Shown here: positions 1-11,556 of the stretch, in pieces | Position numbering within the stretch: position 1 is the stretch's first letter | How the letters are laid out: the number at the start of each line of letters is the position of its first letter | Assembly: GCA_002205965.3 (NCBI GenBank) | Contig: NADL03000113.1 | Coordinates: 212,345-276,344, forward strand | DNA from: Kappaphycus alvarezii | Taxonomy: Eukaryota; Rhodophyta; Florideophyceae; Gigartinales; Solieriaceae | Direction: 5' to 3' | Length of the DNA stretch: 64,000 nucleotides | Translations under genes and position numbers: made by a program | Notes under the pieces: generated by a model | Seen by the model: only the letters and a program-made list of their open reading frames with translations | Database searches by the model: none | What the model was told of the DNA's origin: nothing

Positions 1-1982
1 AATCTTGTTTAAGGTGCCGATGAAATTGAAGGTTTGCACTTTTACTATCAGAACATTTCTGCACTTACTTTGATGAAATTTGCCCTGAACTAGATCGTAA
101 CTACTAGTGTTAATAGCTGTTTCAACATCAATCAGAATTCTTTAGGCAACTGTTCATGTTTTACAATTTCAGGTATGAATTATATTAGAGATCTTTTCTA
201 GCGAAGTTCACAAAGAATTCTTTTTCATATTCAAGGAAATCTATGTATCCAAATATTAGCAGCATTATAGCAGTAAATATTAATTTACCCGAAAAATAGA
301 GATACTGGTAGGCAGGGTACGTTTTTGTGGATTTGGGTATGGTATACTTCATTTTTCGGAGCTTTATCATTAAAAATAGGCATTTGAAAAAAACCCATGA
401 TAAATGATGAAATATGAAGCTTTGCTGAAGATTAAGTTCTCAAAACAAAAACTTAATCGCTTTCATATCAATTAGTTTAGAAGCTAAATGTAGTTTCGGC
501 TGAATGCAACTGTTAAAAAAATTTTTCGTGTAATTCTGTTGAGAGGGAAGCATTTTATCTCAAAATAACGGAATCAAATTTTAATTTTCATTTTTAATAC
601 TAGTATTTGGAGTACATTAAATTTTCACAATTTATTGTGAAGAAGATAAGTTTTAAGCTTTGATTAGACGAACATCGTCAATGAAAATTGCTCAAAAAAT
701 ATATGAATCATATCAAAACTGAAAATATTAATCATTCCATCGAAAAATTGTAAATTATTGCTGCTTTCCCTTATTTCTAGACAACAGAAACTCAACAGTT
801 TCATTAATGAGCAGTGATTGTTTAAAAAAATTGAAAAGAAATATATAAAATAAAAATATGAGGCAAAGATGAGTAAATATGAATAATTCGCACTTTTCTT
901 TTAAATTTTCAGTACAAAGCATCAGAGGAGTTTAATTATATGTAAGTACGTAAAAATTCGTTCAGTATTAAAATACTTCTCAATTTCAATGGACTACAAA
1001 TTAAATAATTCAGTTCAGGAATTTTCAAGAATTAATTCTCTGTAAGGCTTACGATTTTGAAGGAATCAAAATTACTGCGTGAAAGATTATTTAAACGCGT
1101 AAAATGTTATTCAAGTATTTAAAGAAGCAATGACACCCGAAACTATAGACTCATCTCAAAATTATATGAATTAAATTTAAATTCCTTTCTTCTGAATAAT
1201 ATTATTTCTGAAATGTTTTCCTATTGGAGCTAAGGTAGGTAAAGTAGTGCCTTTCGCACTCCAAAAATTCTAAATAAAGTGATTTTAGAAAAACTCCATG
1301 ACCTTTTTGCCGAGAACTGAAATCACGTTTGTCACAACTACCACTGATTTAGCTTGATAGGGATTACATAGATATTTACGATTGATTAATATTTTTTCGC
1401 AGATAAGTTTTAAATTTTCTTGCTCCATATTTAATTTTAGAAAGAAATAGGTACTTTTTGGTATATGTCATGATTGCTACCTCGATACGTCAGAGTTTCC
1501 ACCTACAAAGACTTCAGTTGTCTGGAAATAGATTACAAATTTGCAAGAAATCAAAATCTCCGGAAATTATACCGAGTTACTTACTCGCCTTTAATCCGGA
1601 ATAACGGAAACTTCTATTATGCAGAATTTTAATAATTTAGGTAATATTTCCGCTTGAGAGAAAGTTTTAATTCGTGTGACGTGGCTCCATGACACATTTT
1701 TTAATTTCCTTATAACTAGAAACAATTCAGACTTTATTATACGAATCAGATCGACTTCTGCAAACGTTTTTCCAAAACGACTGAATACAAAGATAAAATC
1801 AGAATATTTCCAGTCCACAAATATAAATATGGGATCCGCAAAAACCGATATTTCATTTACCTTTTGCATTATTATTTAACATCACATAATGAATCCATTT
1901 TGACCCTTAGAAGTACATCTCATCGTTAGTTTATTCTTAAACACAATAGATCTTAAAAGTATACTTCGCGTCTATAAAAAAT
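1..1982. other. AT-rich stretch without a recognisable gene
   Basis: The stretch is strongly AT-rich, with stops in all frames and only short chance open frames. I see no protein motif, LTR or tRNA in it on either strand. Composition changes abruptly at about position 1985, where the GC-rich secreted-protein gene begins. Confidence 0.6.
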
Positions 1983-2293
1983 TTACAATGCCGGTGAAGC
2001 TGCGAGCTCACCTGCGAGGGCAACTCCAACTCCAACACCAGCACCAGCAAGAGCAAAGTCCTCACCAGAGGCGCAGCAGATCCAGAGGTAGTGTCACCGC
2101 CAACGGCAACAGCATTGTCCCCGGTAGCAGAGGCGCTGGTAGTGTCTGTCGTCACGGAAACAGTGGAAGTTTCCCCTCCCATCCCAGGCATCGTGGCGGC
2201 GGGAGACATTGAGGGTGTCGGAGAGGCCGGAGCGACGCGGTGGGCGTTGGCGAAGGCGAAGATAGCGGCGATGACTGCAGTTGTGAACTTCAT
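1983..2293 (-). pseudogene. Small secreted Ser/Thr/Ala-rich protein, copy A (one frameshift)
   Basis: First of three copies of a ~103-residue protein. It starts MKFTTAVIAAIFAFANAHR, a clear secretion signal with likely cleavage after ANA. A Pro/Ser/Thr/Ala-rich mature part follows (MSPAATMPGMGG, then TSTVSVTTDTTSASATG). The C-terminal Ala/Gly/Val run resembles a GPI-anchor tail or a hydrophobic terminus. The ATG at 2293 is chosen because the signal peptide and the upstream block are conserved in all copies. Compared with the other copies one base is missing near 2071-2074 (GCTGCCGCC reads GCTGCGCC), which shifts the frame about 70 codons in. Past the indel the DNA still encodes the shared ending ASPAL and a stop at 1983-1985. 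The role is not recognised; a cell-wall or effector-type secreted protein is an inference. Confidence 0.7.
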
Positions 2294-2363
2294 TTTGTAA
2301 GTGTTGAGGCGGAGATGTGATTTCAAAATGAATGAATACTGAGTATGCTGCTTCTTGCTTTAA
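2294..2363 (-). promoter_or_regulatory. Conserved upstream block of secreted-protein copy A
   Basis: About 65 bp directly upstream of the ATG is almost identical in all three copies, including ATTCATTCATTTTGAAATC and CTCCGCCTCAACACTTA just before the start codon. Its conservation while surrounding DNA has diverged marks it as core promoter or 5' leader. No obvious TATA box lies inside it. Confidence 0.5.
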
Positions 2364-2954
2364 AATTTAGCTTTGGACTGTTTTAGGTCGAGAGGAATCG
2401 TTTAAGTACAAATAGTGAAGATCTGTATTTTGAAATTAAACTTTTGTATTTTTGTTGTAATGTAAATATCTTGCAGGAAATTTTTTCATTTTTTTAATGC
2501 CAATTATTTTACATAGGTTGTTTTTGAGGTGACTGTTGATCACGAATCCTTTCATAGGAAAGTTGTAAATTTTTTTATTAAGAAAACAGTTGTAACGTTT
2601 TTCAGTTATTAACGTTTTGCAGGAATAATTCTACTAATATTCTTTCATCAGTTACGAATTAATGTAAAATATTACAACCGAGAAAATCATGAAAAATTCA
2701 AAATATCCATGGGACTTGTTCCATGTTCCTCCTATATACTCTCTCACTAGTTCACTCAAAAGTTACACACGTACATCTGAAAGTTAAAATTTTGAAATAC
2801 TAACAGAAAAAGTCATTTAACTACGAAATATTCAATATTTTATTACTTTCGCCCAGTGATTCAAAAAAATCGTTTTTGGATACGCTTATAATTTGCACAA
2901 ATCTCTTATATATATTTGACGACTATGATACATAGAAAAAACGACATTAACTTC

Positions 2955-3022
2955 AAAGCAAGAAGCAGCATACTCAGTATTCATTCATTTTGAAATCACA
3001 TCTCCGCCTCAACACTTAAAAA
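2955..3022 (+). promoter_or_regulatory. Conserved upstream block of secreted-protein copy B
   Basis: Same block as upstream of copies A and C, ending in an A-rich run directly before the ATG at 3023. Similarity to copy A continues about 10 bp further upstream and then stops, which defines the end of the duplicated cassette. Confidence 0.5.
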
Positions 3023-3333
3023 ATGAAGTTCACAACTGCAGTCATCGCCGCTATCTTCGCCTTCGCCAACGCCCACCGCGTCGCTCCGGCCTCTCCGACA
3101 CCCTCAATGTCTCCCGCCGCCACGATGCCTGGGATGGGAGGGGAAACTTCCACTGTTTCCGTGACGACAGACACTACCAGCGCCTCTGCTACCGGGACAA
3201 TGCTGTTGCCGTTGGCGGTGACACTACCTCTGGATCTGCTGCCGCCTCTGGTGAGGACTTTGCTCTTGCTGGTGCTGGTGTTGGAGTTGGAGTTGCCCTC
3301 GCAGGTGAGCTCGCAGCTTCACCAGCACTTTAA
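3023..3333 (+). pseudogene. Small secreted Ser/Thr/Ala-rich protein, copy B (one frameshift)
   Basis: Same signal peptide and Ser/Thr-rich mature region as copy A. One G is missing near 3193-3195 (ACCGGGACA, where copies A and C have ACCGGGGACA). From there the apparent frame switches to a Leu-rich sequence, while the original frame still encodes the family C-terminus ending ASPAL and stops at 3331-3333. In the last codons the three copies differ mainly at third positions (CCG/CCA, GCA/GCC, TTG/CTT/CTC) without changing Ser-Pro-Ala-Leu. This indicates past selection on the protein up to this stop and argues against an intron there. Confidence 0.7.
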
Positions 3334-5844
3334 ATGTTTTCGCTTAGCTCGCTATAGTTATGCGCTAGGTGAATTCGGGCCTGAAATAGTGCCGAGGAAG
3401 ACTTTGCTTGCGATTTTGAGGACCAGTTCGAGTATTATACTGTCTAAGCATGATTTTATTCTTAAAGCTTCCTTAGATATCGTTTGGAAGCTTTTTTGAA
3501 TGATTACATAAATGTGTAACGGTAATTAAAATGTAATGCTGAGTCACAAATGTCGTTCAAAGCATATACTTAGAACTTTCATAATGCAATAATTACCATA
3601 TATTTGGTATGATATTCGTTGCTTTCGATCCTGTTGGCACATAATTTCTAGATGTTGTAGTGGAAAAATTGCGATAAAGCTTACTAAAGTTATATAATTA
3701 TTTCTAACAATACATCAATTAGTTTTAATTGAGTATCGTGTTGATTATAAAGGAAATCCAAGAATTGACCATAAAAATCTCAGTCAAGGGTGCGAGAAAG
3801 CTAGTTGAAATATATTTGGTTTTGTATTTGCAAAATCTGTATACCTACTGTGGCCTCTTCTCTACGTTAATTCAATAGCCATATAAGTAATTCGTGGACA
3901 ACCGGGAGACACTTTCTACCAAAGTCAGCATGAAGGGGTTTCGTTTGTCTTGCACAATATTAAATAATTTTGTACGCTTCAAATCACTTCACCCGGAATG
4001 CATGTATCGAAAAATATAGATATAAAAACTCATAACATTTTCAAAAATCATTCGTCACTCATATTTTTTTGATGAATTTACTTTATGTATCCATCAAAGG
4101 ATTCCTAAAATTTTGAAAGCTATATTGTGTTTATACCTCCTTTCTTTTGCAATCCATTCAAAGAAAATGGTGAAAATTAAAACACGAATATAGAGGGCTC
4201 CATCGAAAAATCTCTAAAGAGAAACAAAGCATGCATTCAATTCTTCAAGAAAATACAAATATTGTTTTAGACATTAAACAGCACATTCTTTGTACAGCTT
4301 CTAAATTAGTATTTATGTTAATTTATGCTAGAAAAACATATTCTTAACAAACAAAGCTGCTTCAATTTTCTACCATCGACATTAAAATTGAAGTTCTGTA
4401 ATTTACAATACAGCAGACTTCAAGAAATTGACTTTTGCTTCTAGGAAATACACGAAAATGATTCCAAATAGAAAAAATAACTTAATAAAATTTCACTTCA
4501 CCTTTCATATTAGTAAAACTTTAATTGAATGTGTATTGCAAAATTTTCTATGGAAGCATAGAAATCATTTGGTTTATAACATAATATTTCTTATCAAATA
4601 TAGTTTTTAAATGTTTTAATAAAGTTGAACTATTTTTAATTCGAATAAAGTAACGTTAACTTACATGCGTATGCGAAACATCGCAATGTCCTTTCAAAAT
4701 TAACTTTGAAGGATATTATTTTGGTGAACAAAAAAATAATATATACTTGACAAGAGTCAATCTTTCCGCAAAATGACCGAAAAAGAAATTTTAATTACAT
4801 TTATAATTAAACAAAGGTAATAATTATTGTAAAAGCGTTAAAATTATATGTAAATATGTATCCAAGCATTCGATTACTTACTTCAAATCATTGTTGTTCG
4901 AAAGTAGTTCTAAACAGAAAAAAACCAAATGTTAATCATTATAAATGAATTTGTCTGGTCACAAAACAATATTGGATTAGATTTTGTTTTTTCCTCATTG
5001 TCGGACTGCGACTTCCATGGTATTTGCTTTACGTACATAGGGTCAAGGATGTTTGAAGAAATTGATTTGAAAAGTAAATGTTCTTGCAGTAACGGCAGAA
5101 CGGAAAAGTCTTTAGAGCATTGATACCACTATTGTTCTCATAACCTATAAAAGGATAAGATGGTGTTAAAATTTTCAATATAAAATTATAAATTGGTCAA
5201 ATAGAAGTTGCTCGCAAAAATGCACTAATCTTTAAGAAGTTGAGGTCCATACTGAAACTAAATAACTCGCTCAATAGCTTTATTAAGTTTTAGAATAGAT
5301 TACCGAAAAATATTCTTAAAATTTACAAAATAATCAGTAAGTTATGATGCAGGGATGAATGAAAAATTTTTCTAAGCATTATGGATCGAAAAACACCTAA
5401 CTTCCCTAAAAATTCTTTCGAAATACGAAATATCTACAACTGCAATCAAGAGGGTAGCTTGGTGCACTACTGATTATAGATGTAGGACGGTTGTTTCTGA
5501 GACTAGAGGGGCAGGTCTGTGTATTAGAGAGTCTGGAAAGGAGGAAGGTCAGCCGGGGCGGCCTCACAAGCTTGGTGTAAGGCCACCGTAAAGTCATGCT
5601 GAATTGGAGTAAACCGTCGTGACAGTGTGTCTTTACACAAGGACAAATCGTTAAAAAACGAAACCGTTTAAGAAAAAAAGACTCAAAAATATGTTTCACT
5701 GTTTCTAATGAATGAAATTGTTCTCTAGTTTTATTGTTTTCGTTACGCAAGTACTGTACTCCTTCGAAATTATCATATATATATCTGTTTAAATAGTATA
5801 TAAAGAATCAAATTTCAAAAGAAGAGAATGTTTTCAGTTTTAAG
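3334..5844. other. AT-rich stretch, no gene identified
   Basis: Mostly AT-rich DNA with short chance reading frames. A GC-richer patch at about 5430-5640 stands out from its surroundings and may be a repeat fragment, but I recognise no protein in either strand. Confidence 0.5.
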
Positions 5845-5909
5845 GTAAGAAGCGGCATTATCAGTATTCATTCATTTTGAAATCACATCTCCGCCTCAAC
5901 ACTTAAAAA
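5845..5909 (+). promoter_or_regulatory. Conserved upstream block of secreted-protein copy C
   Basis: Third occurrence of the ~65-bp block, with a few substitutions at its distal end and near identity over the last ~55 bp before the ATG at 5910. Confidence 0.5.
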
Positions 5910-6219
5910 ATGAAGTATACAACTGCAGTCATCGCCGTTATCTTCGCCTTCGCCAACGCCCACCGCGTCGCTCCGGCCCCCGACACCCTCAATGTCTCCC
6001 GCCGCCACGATGCCTGGGATGGGAGGGGAAACTTCCACTGTTTCCGTGACGACAGACACTACCAGCGCCTCTGCTACCGGGGACAATGCTGTTGCCGTTG
6101 GCGGTGACACTACCTCTGGATCTGCTGCCGCCTCTGGTGAGGACTTTGCTCTTGCTGGTGCTGGTGTTGGAGTTGGACTTGCCTTCGCAGGTGAGCTTGA
6201 AGCATCTCCGGCCCTCTAA
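5910..6219 (+). pseudogene. Small secreted Ser/Thr/Ala-rich protein, copy C (2-nt deletion)
   Basis: The signal peptide is nearly the same (MKYTTAVIAVIFAFANAHR). Two bases are missing near 5975-5981 (CCGGCCCCCGACA, where copies A and B have CCGGCCTCTCCGACA). This shifts the frame directly after the signal peptide and leads to a stop about 65 codons in. The original frame reopens as MSPAATMPGMGG and runs to the family ending ASPAL with stop at 6217-6219. In this copy the Ala/Gly/Val C-terminal run reads ALAGAGVGVG. Copy C is more diverged than A and B are from each other. Confidence 0.7.
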
Positions 6220-7221
6220 CTATTATTTTGAGCATTTTGGCTCAGAACAAAGTTCAATTACGACAATTAAGATGTCATCGGTACGGGAAAGACCTATACT
6301 AGATACTAGAAAAAAATTTCTTATTCATAAATTTTAGTACCGATTCGAGAATGAAATTCTCAAGTATTATCGAAGTTTTAGTATTTTTTTTATCTCACTA
6401 ATTAAATTTTGAAATATGTTTCCTTTCTTGCAAACATGTTTTTGCTTCTATTTTAAAAAGGTGGAAGAAAGAGTAAAGAATGTAAAAAGATAATACTTTC
6501 ATGCAAACCCTGTCTCTTCTTTTCTGTAATTATTTTCGCTGCATTTTAAATGATTAAATATGATATTGCGTGTAAAATAGGATCAATTGCAGTTTTTTTA
6601 TTATGATTTATAAATGTAAGGACCGTAAATACTGAGTTCGGAATGAAATTAAATTAAATTGACCAATATTAGTAATGAAGGTGCATCTAGCATCACGCTG
6701 ATTGCAGAGGATTTCTTATTTTCTAGATAGTATTTGTATAATTTAAAATATTGTACATAATTTGATTTTCACTACAGAAGCAAATGGATCAGATTTAAAT
6801 ATATCATTTCTATATTTGCAGTTTCTTTTTTTTTTGGTATTAATTTATTATCTCGATTTCCATAAATATTGATGCTTCCGGAGAAACTTTTAGATGTTGT
6901 AACATTGTGATAAATACCAGCAAATAGTTATAATTTTATTTCACAATTTAACCAAACTTTACTTACATAATTGCAACACTGTTTCAGAAGTAAAGCATTC
7001 TAGGTCCCCTAATTACTGATACTTCATATTCTACCAACTAAGGTCGGCACGCACTTTATTAATTTAATCCCTTCTGTTCAATTCAAATTGAAGGTTTTGA
7101 GGTTAATTATTTCTTCTAGAATTGAAATTTGATAATACTGATCCCCTAGTGGTAAATTGCATGTTTCATATTGGCTCTTAACTACTGAAATATTTTGAAG
7201 TTTTCATCGATAGACAGAATG
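6220..7221. other. AT-rich stretch, no gene identified
   Basis: No coherent reading frame or known repeat seen. It separates the secreted-protein copies from the left LTR of the copia remnant. Confidence 0.5.
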
Positions 7222-7591
7222 AAGAGATTAACAGGGCGAAAGAGAGAAAGGGAGAGAGAGTTAAGAGAGGTGAATGTGGTGTTCAACCTTATACGGGTAG
7301 AAGGTAGAGTGAGAACGGGGCTTATGTAGACCTTGAAGTGACTTACCTGGTGCTGTCAACCGATCGGAGGGAATTTATGGAAGCATTGCAGACGACAGTG
7401 AGAGGAAAACCCTTTATATGATTGATCTAATCTGAAAAGTTTGAGCTGATATTAAAGATATCAGCTCAAACGTACAGAACTGTATATTGCATAAACCTAA
7501 GCGTCAAGATTATAGGCTGGACATTAAACTACATTTACGCTTGTAAGCCGCTAGCTCAGTTGTCAGCATTGAAATCAATAGATTAATTACA
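7222..7591 (-). repeat. Left (3') LTR of the copia remnant
   Basis: This segment is repeated, diverged, at about 11000-11375 in the same orientation, including a GAGCTGAT...TCAGCTC inverted repeat and a conserved GTAAGCCGCTAG stretch. On the minus strand it begins TGTAATT, the usual TG start. Homology continues a few bases beyond that point in both copies, so the exact boundary is approximate. No target duplication was identified. Confidence 0.45.
7439..7471. repeat. 14-bp inverted repeat in the copia LTR
   Basis: The arm 7439-7452 (GTTTGAGCTGATAT) is exactly complementary to 7458-7471 across a 5-nt spacer. The matching place in the right LTR, about 11225-11255, keeps the GAGCTGAT/TCAGCTC core only, so the perfect form may be older or selectively kept here. 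Confidence 0.7.
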
Positions 7592-7837
7592 CTAAAAATC
7601 ACACTCAAACTAGAGCCTGACCACAATGTCGCTCCCACGATTTGAAAACAATCCATCACTAACTCTGAAATGTAAGAGTGAAATTCCCAATTCACTTCGA
7701 AACTTTAAGAACTTGACTCGAAGCAGAAATTTCATCAGAGTATGAGACCCTTTTTTCCTATTGTGCGAAAAGATTATTCGTTCGGATTTGCAGTCAAAGG
7801 CTCTCTAACGAAGTAGTAAGAAATTAGGAAGATTAAG

Positions 7838-8209
7838 CTAAAAAAACCTGCCTCCGTTGAGCCACAGCATGTAGGCCATCCCTACGTTATAAAGACAAAA
7901 AATTCGGTCCATTTTACGTGCCAAGCGAAGGATAGGTAAATCAAAGTCCCTGCTTCGGATGGGTTCTGGAGCAAGACACATGTTGAACCTATTAACTGTT
8001 TCTTCAGCATAGGATTCTTGAAAGAGGTTCAATTTTCTGTCCACGCGATGGCGGGCCACGTGGCTCCCGAGTAATTCCTTGAAATGGCTAGGATCCTCTA
8101 CCTTAACGCTTTTTTCAGCTCTGTTTTGATCCTCGTAGTGATTTTCCGATGACATATGCTTTACGAGAGTGCAGGGTGTTAGGACTGTGTAACATAACAC
8201 AGGATACAA
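7838..8209 (-). pseudogene. Ty1/copia reverse transcriptase, C-terminal fragment
   Basis: The translation contains DPSHFKELLGSHVARHRVDR, then KLNLFQESYAEETVNRFNM, then a Pro-containing turn. This matches the copia RT stretch that normally reads roughly 'DLG.P..FLG..V.RDR..RKL.LSQ.SYAE..L.RFNM....P'. The YxDD active site is not present in this piece. No reliable start codon exists; the frame is a remnant. The RNase H part expected downstream is not convincing. Confidence 0.6.
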
Positions 8210-8599
8210 CTCCGTGACTAACCCTAGAATTTATCTAAGCGTTATTGATATGAGACAGTCGCTTATTCCAAGTGTAGAGAAAAGTAAGCAAGGAAAGGGC
8301 CGAAGCACCAGACCTTCACGGACTGCGACAAGTATCTAATGTATAGATTCCTTTCGCAAGAGCCCCAGAGACAACTGTTTTGCTACCCATTTGGTTTGTG
8401 AGAACGACTCCGTGTAGTTTGAAGAAGAGAGTACATATAAAGACTAACCATAGGAAATACCTAAAGAAGCTACTATCGAAGGGCAGATAGGCAAAGAACG
8501 CCCTTCAACATGCATTTGACTGCATTCTCATTACTAAGCAGGGTTACGGTTACATCACCTGGCCCTTTTATTGGCGCTTTGTAATCTGCTCCCAGACCT

Positions 8600-8705
8600 A
8601 GAGTTGATTGCTAAAAGGGGCATAATGTGTAACGAAGGGAGTTCGATTATGTGTCACATGGGAGGTACAGCCCGAGTCAATCACCCAGTCACTAGCGAAG
8701 GATAG
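8600..8705 (-). pseudogene. Ty1/copia aspartic protease fragment
   Basis: On the minus strand a short frame reads DWVIDSGCTSHVTHNRTPF. This is the copia protease active-site pattern W.(L/I)DSG.(T/S).H.T, with the catalytic Asp-Ser-Gly at about 8670-8678. Flanking frames are closed. It lies between the gag-like frame and the RT fragment, the copia gene order. Confidence 0.6.
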
Positions 8706-8766
8706 TTTAGTCCAAATTGGTTTCATTGTAATACTGATTTAAGGGGAACAGAATTTTTCTTTTCAT

Positions 8767-9284
8767 CTACATATTGATCGGTTCTAAATCAAAGGACGTA
8801 ATGTCTTTTCTGGAGACTCGATTCTTATCCCCTAAATGAGAGGCGCGATTATCGGATATGCATAGCAGGCATACAATGTCTCTATATTCTTCCCTGTCTT
8901 CTTCTTTCCCAAGGTAGCTTTTGAAGTCACAAGATTTTTCCCACCATTCAGGCCCTTCCTGAAGTGATTCAGAGCTGGTGGCCAACAGTGGAGAGGAGTG
9001 GATAATTTTTGAAGCAGCGGCTGGTGTCGCGGTGGTTGCCATATTGCAACCCTATTTCACCTGAGGAGTCTCTCTCGAGATGTCGACGCTTTTGCCAGGG
9101 TGAGCTGCGGGTTCTGGATCTCTGAATGCGTCCTAGTCTCGTTGCGTGTAGGTTTGTTCCCCTTTGTTTCATCTGCTTTGAAAAAGCTCGAACTAGAGTT
9201 TGTCATCATCAGTGTGAGCAGCGTCGAGTGCCGGGATGAGAATATAGAATTGATCGGGTAGGGTTTAAGTAAAGCAATGTTCAT
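8767..9284 (-). pseudogene. Possible copia gag remnant
   Basis: Two overlapping minus-strand frames read MTNSSSSFFKADETKG... and MATTATPAAASKIIHSS..., the second ending with a Cys-x2-Cys stretch (VCLLCISDNRASHL) that could be a degraded zinc knuckle. The position upstream of protease fits gag. Similarity is weak, so this is inference from position. Confidence 0.25.
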
Positions 9285-10999
9285 TCCGCTTTCCTAGATG
9301 TAGATTTACATAGATTTGATAGTTGCAGCTATCTGGTGAATGCGGGCGGCGAAAAACAGTATTTTCTAGTTTTAATTCATCTTGGCTGTATAGAATAGAC
9401 CCCTGGCAGCGAGCTTGTTGAGAAATTGTTACTTTCCAAAGATATCACAGATTTGAGATCTGTTGACCTTGGCTGTATTGGCCTCTTGTACTTGCTTGAG
9501 ATGAATGTCGGAGAGGGTCAGTCCGATAGTTACCCCGATCTTTTAATCTATTTTATTACAAGTACATTTCTTCGGTGAGGAAGCTTCCGGAAATTCTTCG
9601 TTAAGGTGATCGTCACCTCCTCTCAAAGAAAGTAGGAGCTGCTTTCGCGACTTACAGATATGTAAGTCGTCATCGTGGAGGTTTTCGAGATTTTCTAATG
9701 GAAGTCCAGGGGAATCCGTGAAATATTTCAGTGAAGTGAAAGAGAACTGTGGTGAGCAAAGAGGACAAAAAGTGACCCGAGATCAAACTTACTTATTTGT
9801 ACGGCGAATTTGCTTGTCGCGATTTTGCTTCATGAGTACAGTCGATAGCAGCATTTCTTAACACTTCTGTGTTTTATTCGCTTTAGGACGTATAACTTGA
9901 AGTGATAGAGGTCGCAGGTAGGGAAGAAAAGATTCTGCTTGAAGATAGGGATAGTAATAGGGGATTTAGTTTGAGAACGGAGGAAGGATGAGAAGGAGCT
10001 GAGGAGAGTGGCTCGAAGGAGTGATGAGTAGGAAACCATGCAAATGTAGAAACAGATTCAGGAGTAGGAGCACCAGGAGATAGAGGATACTAAGGGAGAC
10101 CGGGGCTAAGTTGGTAATATCAAATAAACGATTTTAACAGGTTCTGTAGGTTTGGTATCCCGACGTATTGTCCTTTCTGATTTTTGATGCGCCTGAAGGA
10201 CATAAGAAGAGGTTAAGAACGAAGTTTGATGGTACCTTTCGACGATGGGTCGGCGGCAGAATTGTCCTTTCTAAAGGCTATATTTTTTCTGCAGGAATTC
10301 CTCCTTCTTCGGAGGGGAAGGGAATATGACGATGATGCCTGGAGTAGTAATTGTAGAAAAGAATTCACCACCTTCCCCGTCCGACTAATTGCGGTCTTGT
10401 CGAAAAGGCCACACTTGGGACGCAATTCTTAGCGTTTCTCGAAACGAGTCCAAGTGGAGGAAGAAAAACTGATGCAGAAGATGAAATCGTAGTCCGGGAA
10501 GTTCTAGATCCCTCGAACAAAAAAAAAGGTAGATGAAAACTGGAAGAACGGAATTGCATGTTTAGGTGAAGGACTGAAAGAAGTTTTGGAGAGATGCAGG
10601 AAGCAAAAAAGCTAGAAGGTTTGGAATTGCTTTAAAACTCATCACGGGCCGTGAAAAATACCCAGGTAAGTGGAAAAGGGCAGTTCATGTAGAAACGAGG
10701 GTTCCGGTTGCAATATGGACTGATTTGTGGTGCGGAGATTTGAAAAACGTTTGGCCGCAAAATCAACTGAGGTAAGTAGTACAGAGACGACGAGAATTAG
10801 AGGGAAAACAAGAAAGAAGGTCAATAGATCGCACAGAGACGACCGGGAAGTCACCTTAAAACAGCAGAAGCTTTAATGGTTTTGGTCCCTGCGAAGTAGG
10901 TTTCTTTTGAGCAAACAAGGTAGGTTGGTGAGCATTGGTAACCACCTGGGCCCATAAGCTGATCGACATGGCGAGAGAAAGAGGAAAAGAGCGGTAAGC

Positions 11000-11375
11000 G
11001 ATCATAAGGGAGGAAAAAATAGAGGGATTTAGTTTTAAAGAGGGAGAGGTGAGGGGTGTGAAGGTGGTGATGAAGTTTGGACCGAAGGCAGAGCGAGACC
11101 AGGGCCTACATAGACCTCGAGGCGAACCGATTGGTGCTTCCAATCCACCGAAGGAAGTTTCTAGAAGCTATGTAGACAACGTTGAGAGGCTACACTTAAA
11201 TCTGTTTTGAGTTAATCTAAAATGATCGAGCTGATGTTAAAGAGTTCAGCTCAAACTTACAGAACAGTGCAGTGCATAAACAATTTGACCAGTATCTAAG
11301 TGGAACATCTAACTACATTAATGCCTGTAAGCCGCTAGGTGATCTGTTGGCATTGGATTCAGCGGACAAATTACA
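11000..11375 (-). repeat. Right (5') LTR of the copia remnant
   Basis: Diverged partner of 7222-7591 in the same orientation. It shares the GAGCTGAT inverted repeat, the GTGCAGTGCATAAAC stretch and the terminal TGTAATT on the minus strand. Confidence 0.45.
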
Positions 11376-11556
11376 CTGAAAATCGTAACGATACCTACAA
11401 CAAAAGAAATAATCTCAATTTATTCTAAACAAAAGAGACTTCCATCGTCTAAGTAATGCTTTCGGTCTAAAATAAATTCATAAATGTATTATTAAAAGTA
11501 TTTTTTGAGAATTTGAAACTATAAAGATTTATAATCCAATCTAAAAGGTATCAGAA

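Larger units (their letters stand above)
1983..3333. repeat. Head-to-head inverted repeat of the secreted-protein gene
   Basis: The arms are about 1983-2363 and 2954-3333, roughly 380 bp each, with a ~590-bp AT-rich spacer. Each arm holds the complete coding region plus ~65 bp upstream. Homology stops sharply, just after the stop codon on one side and just past the conserved upstream block (at the shared AAGCAAGAAGCAGCAT) on the other. The unit therefore looks duplicated as a compact gene cassette. The two genes are divergently transcribed. Confidence 0.75.
7222..11375 (-). mobile_element. Decayed Ty1/copia retrotransposon
   Basis: Two diverged direct repeats bracket ~3.4 kb that holds copia-type fragments in the expected minus-strand order: a gag-like reading frame (about 9.3-8.8 kb), a protease active-site segment (8.6-8.7 kb) and the end of reverse transcriptase (7.84-8.21 kb). 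Only ~400 bp separate protease from the RT end, so integrase and most of RT appear deleted. All frames are broken. The element lies between AT-rich stretches. Confidence 0.55.

Noticed and set aside
2091..2300. Plus-strand frame across secreted-protein copy A
   Set aside because: Antisense shadow; the signal peptide and synonymous pattern lie on the minus strand.
3301..3333. Possible intron donor (AG|GTGAGC) near the end of the secreted gene
   Set aside because: All three copies keep the same C-terminus and stop with synonymous differences only, which indicates coding sequence up to the stop.
7510..7695. Possible copia RNase H ending in TTELAAYKR
   Set aside because: The same DNA recurs in the other LTR copy, so it belongs to the LTR; the resemblance to the TTEAEY motif is probably chance.
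10213..10559. Overlapping Ser/Arg-rich frames on both strands inside the copia remnant
   Set aside because: No motif, all strands similarly open by composition; not supported as genes.
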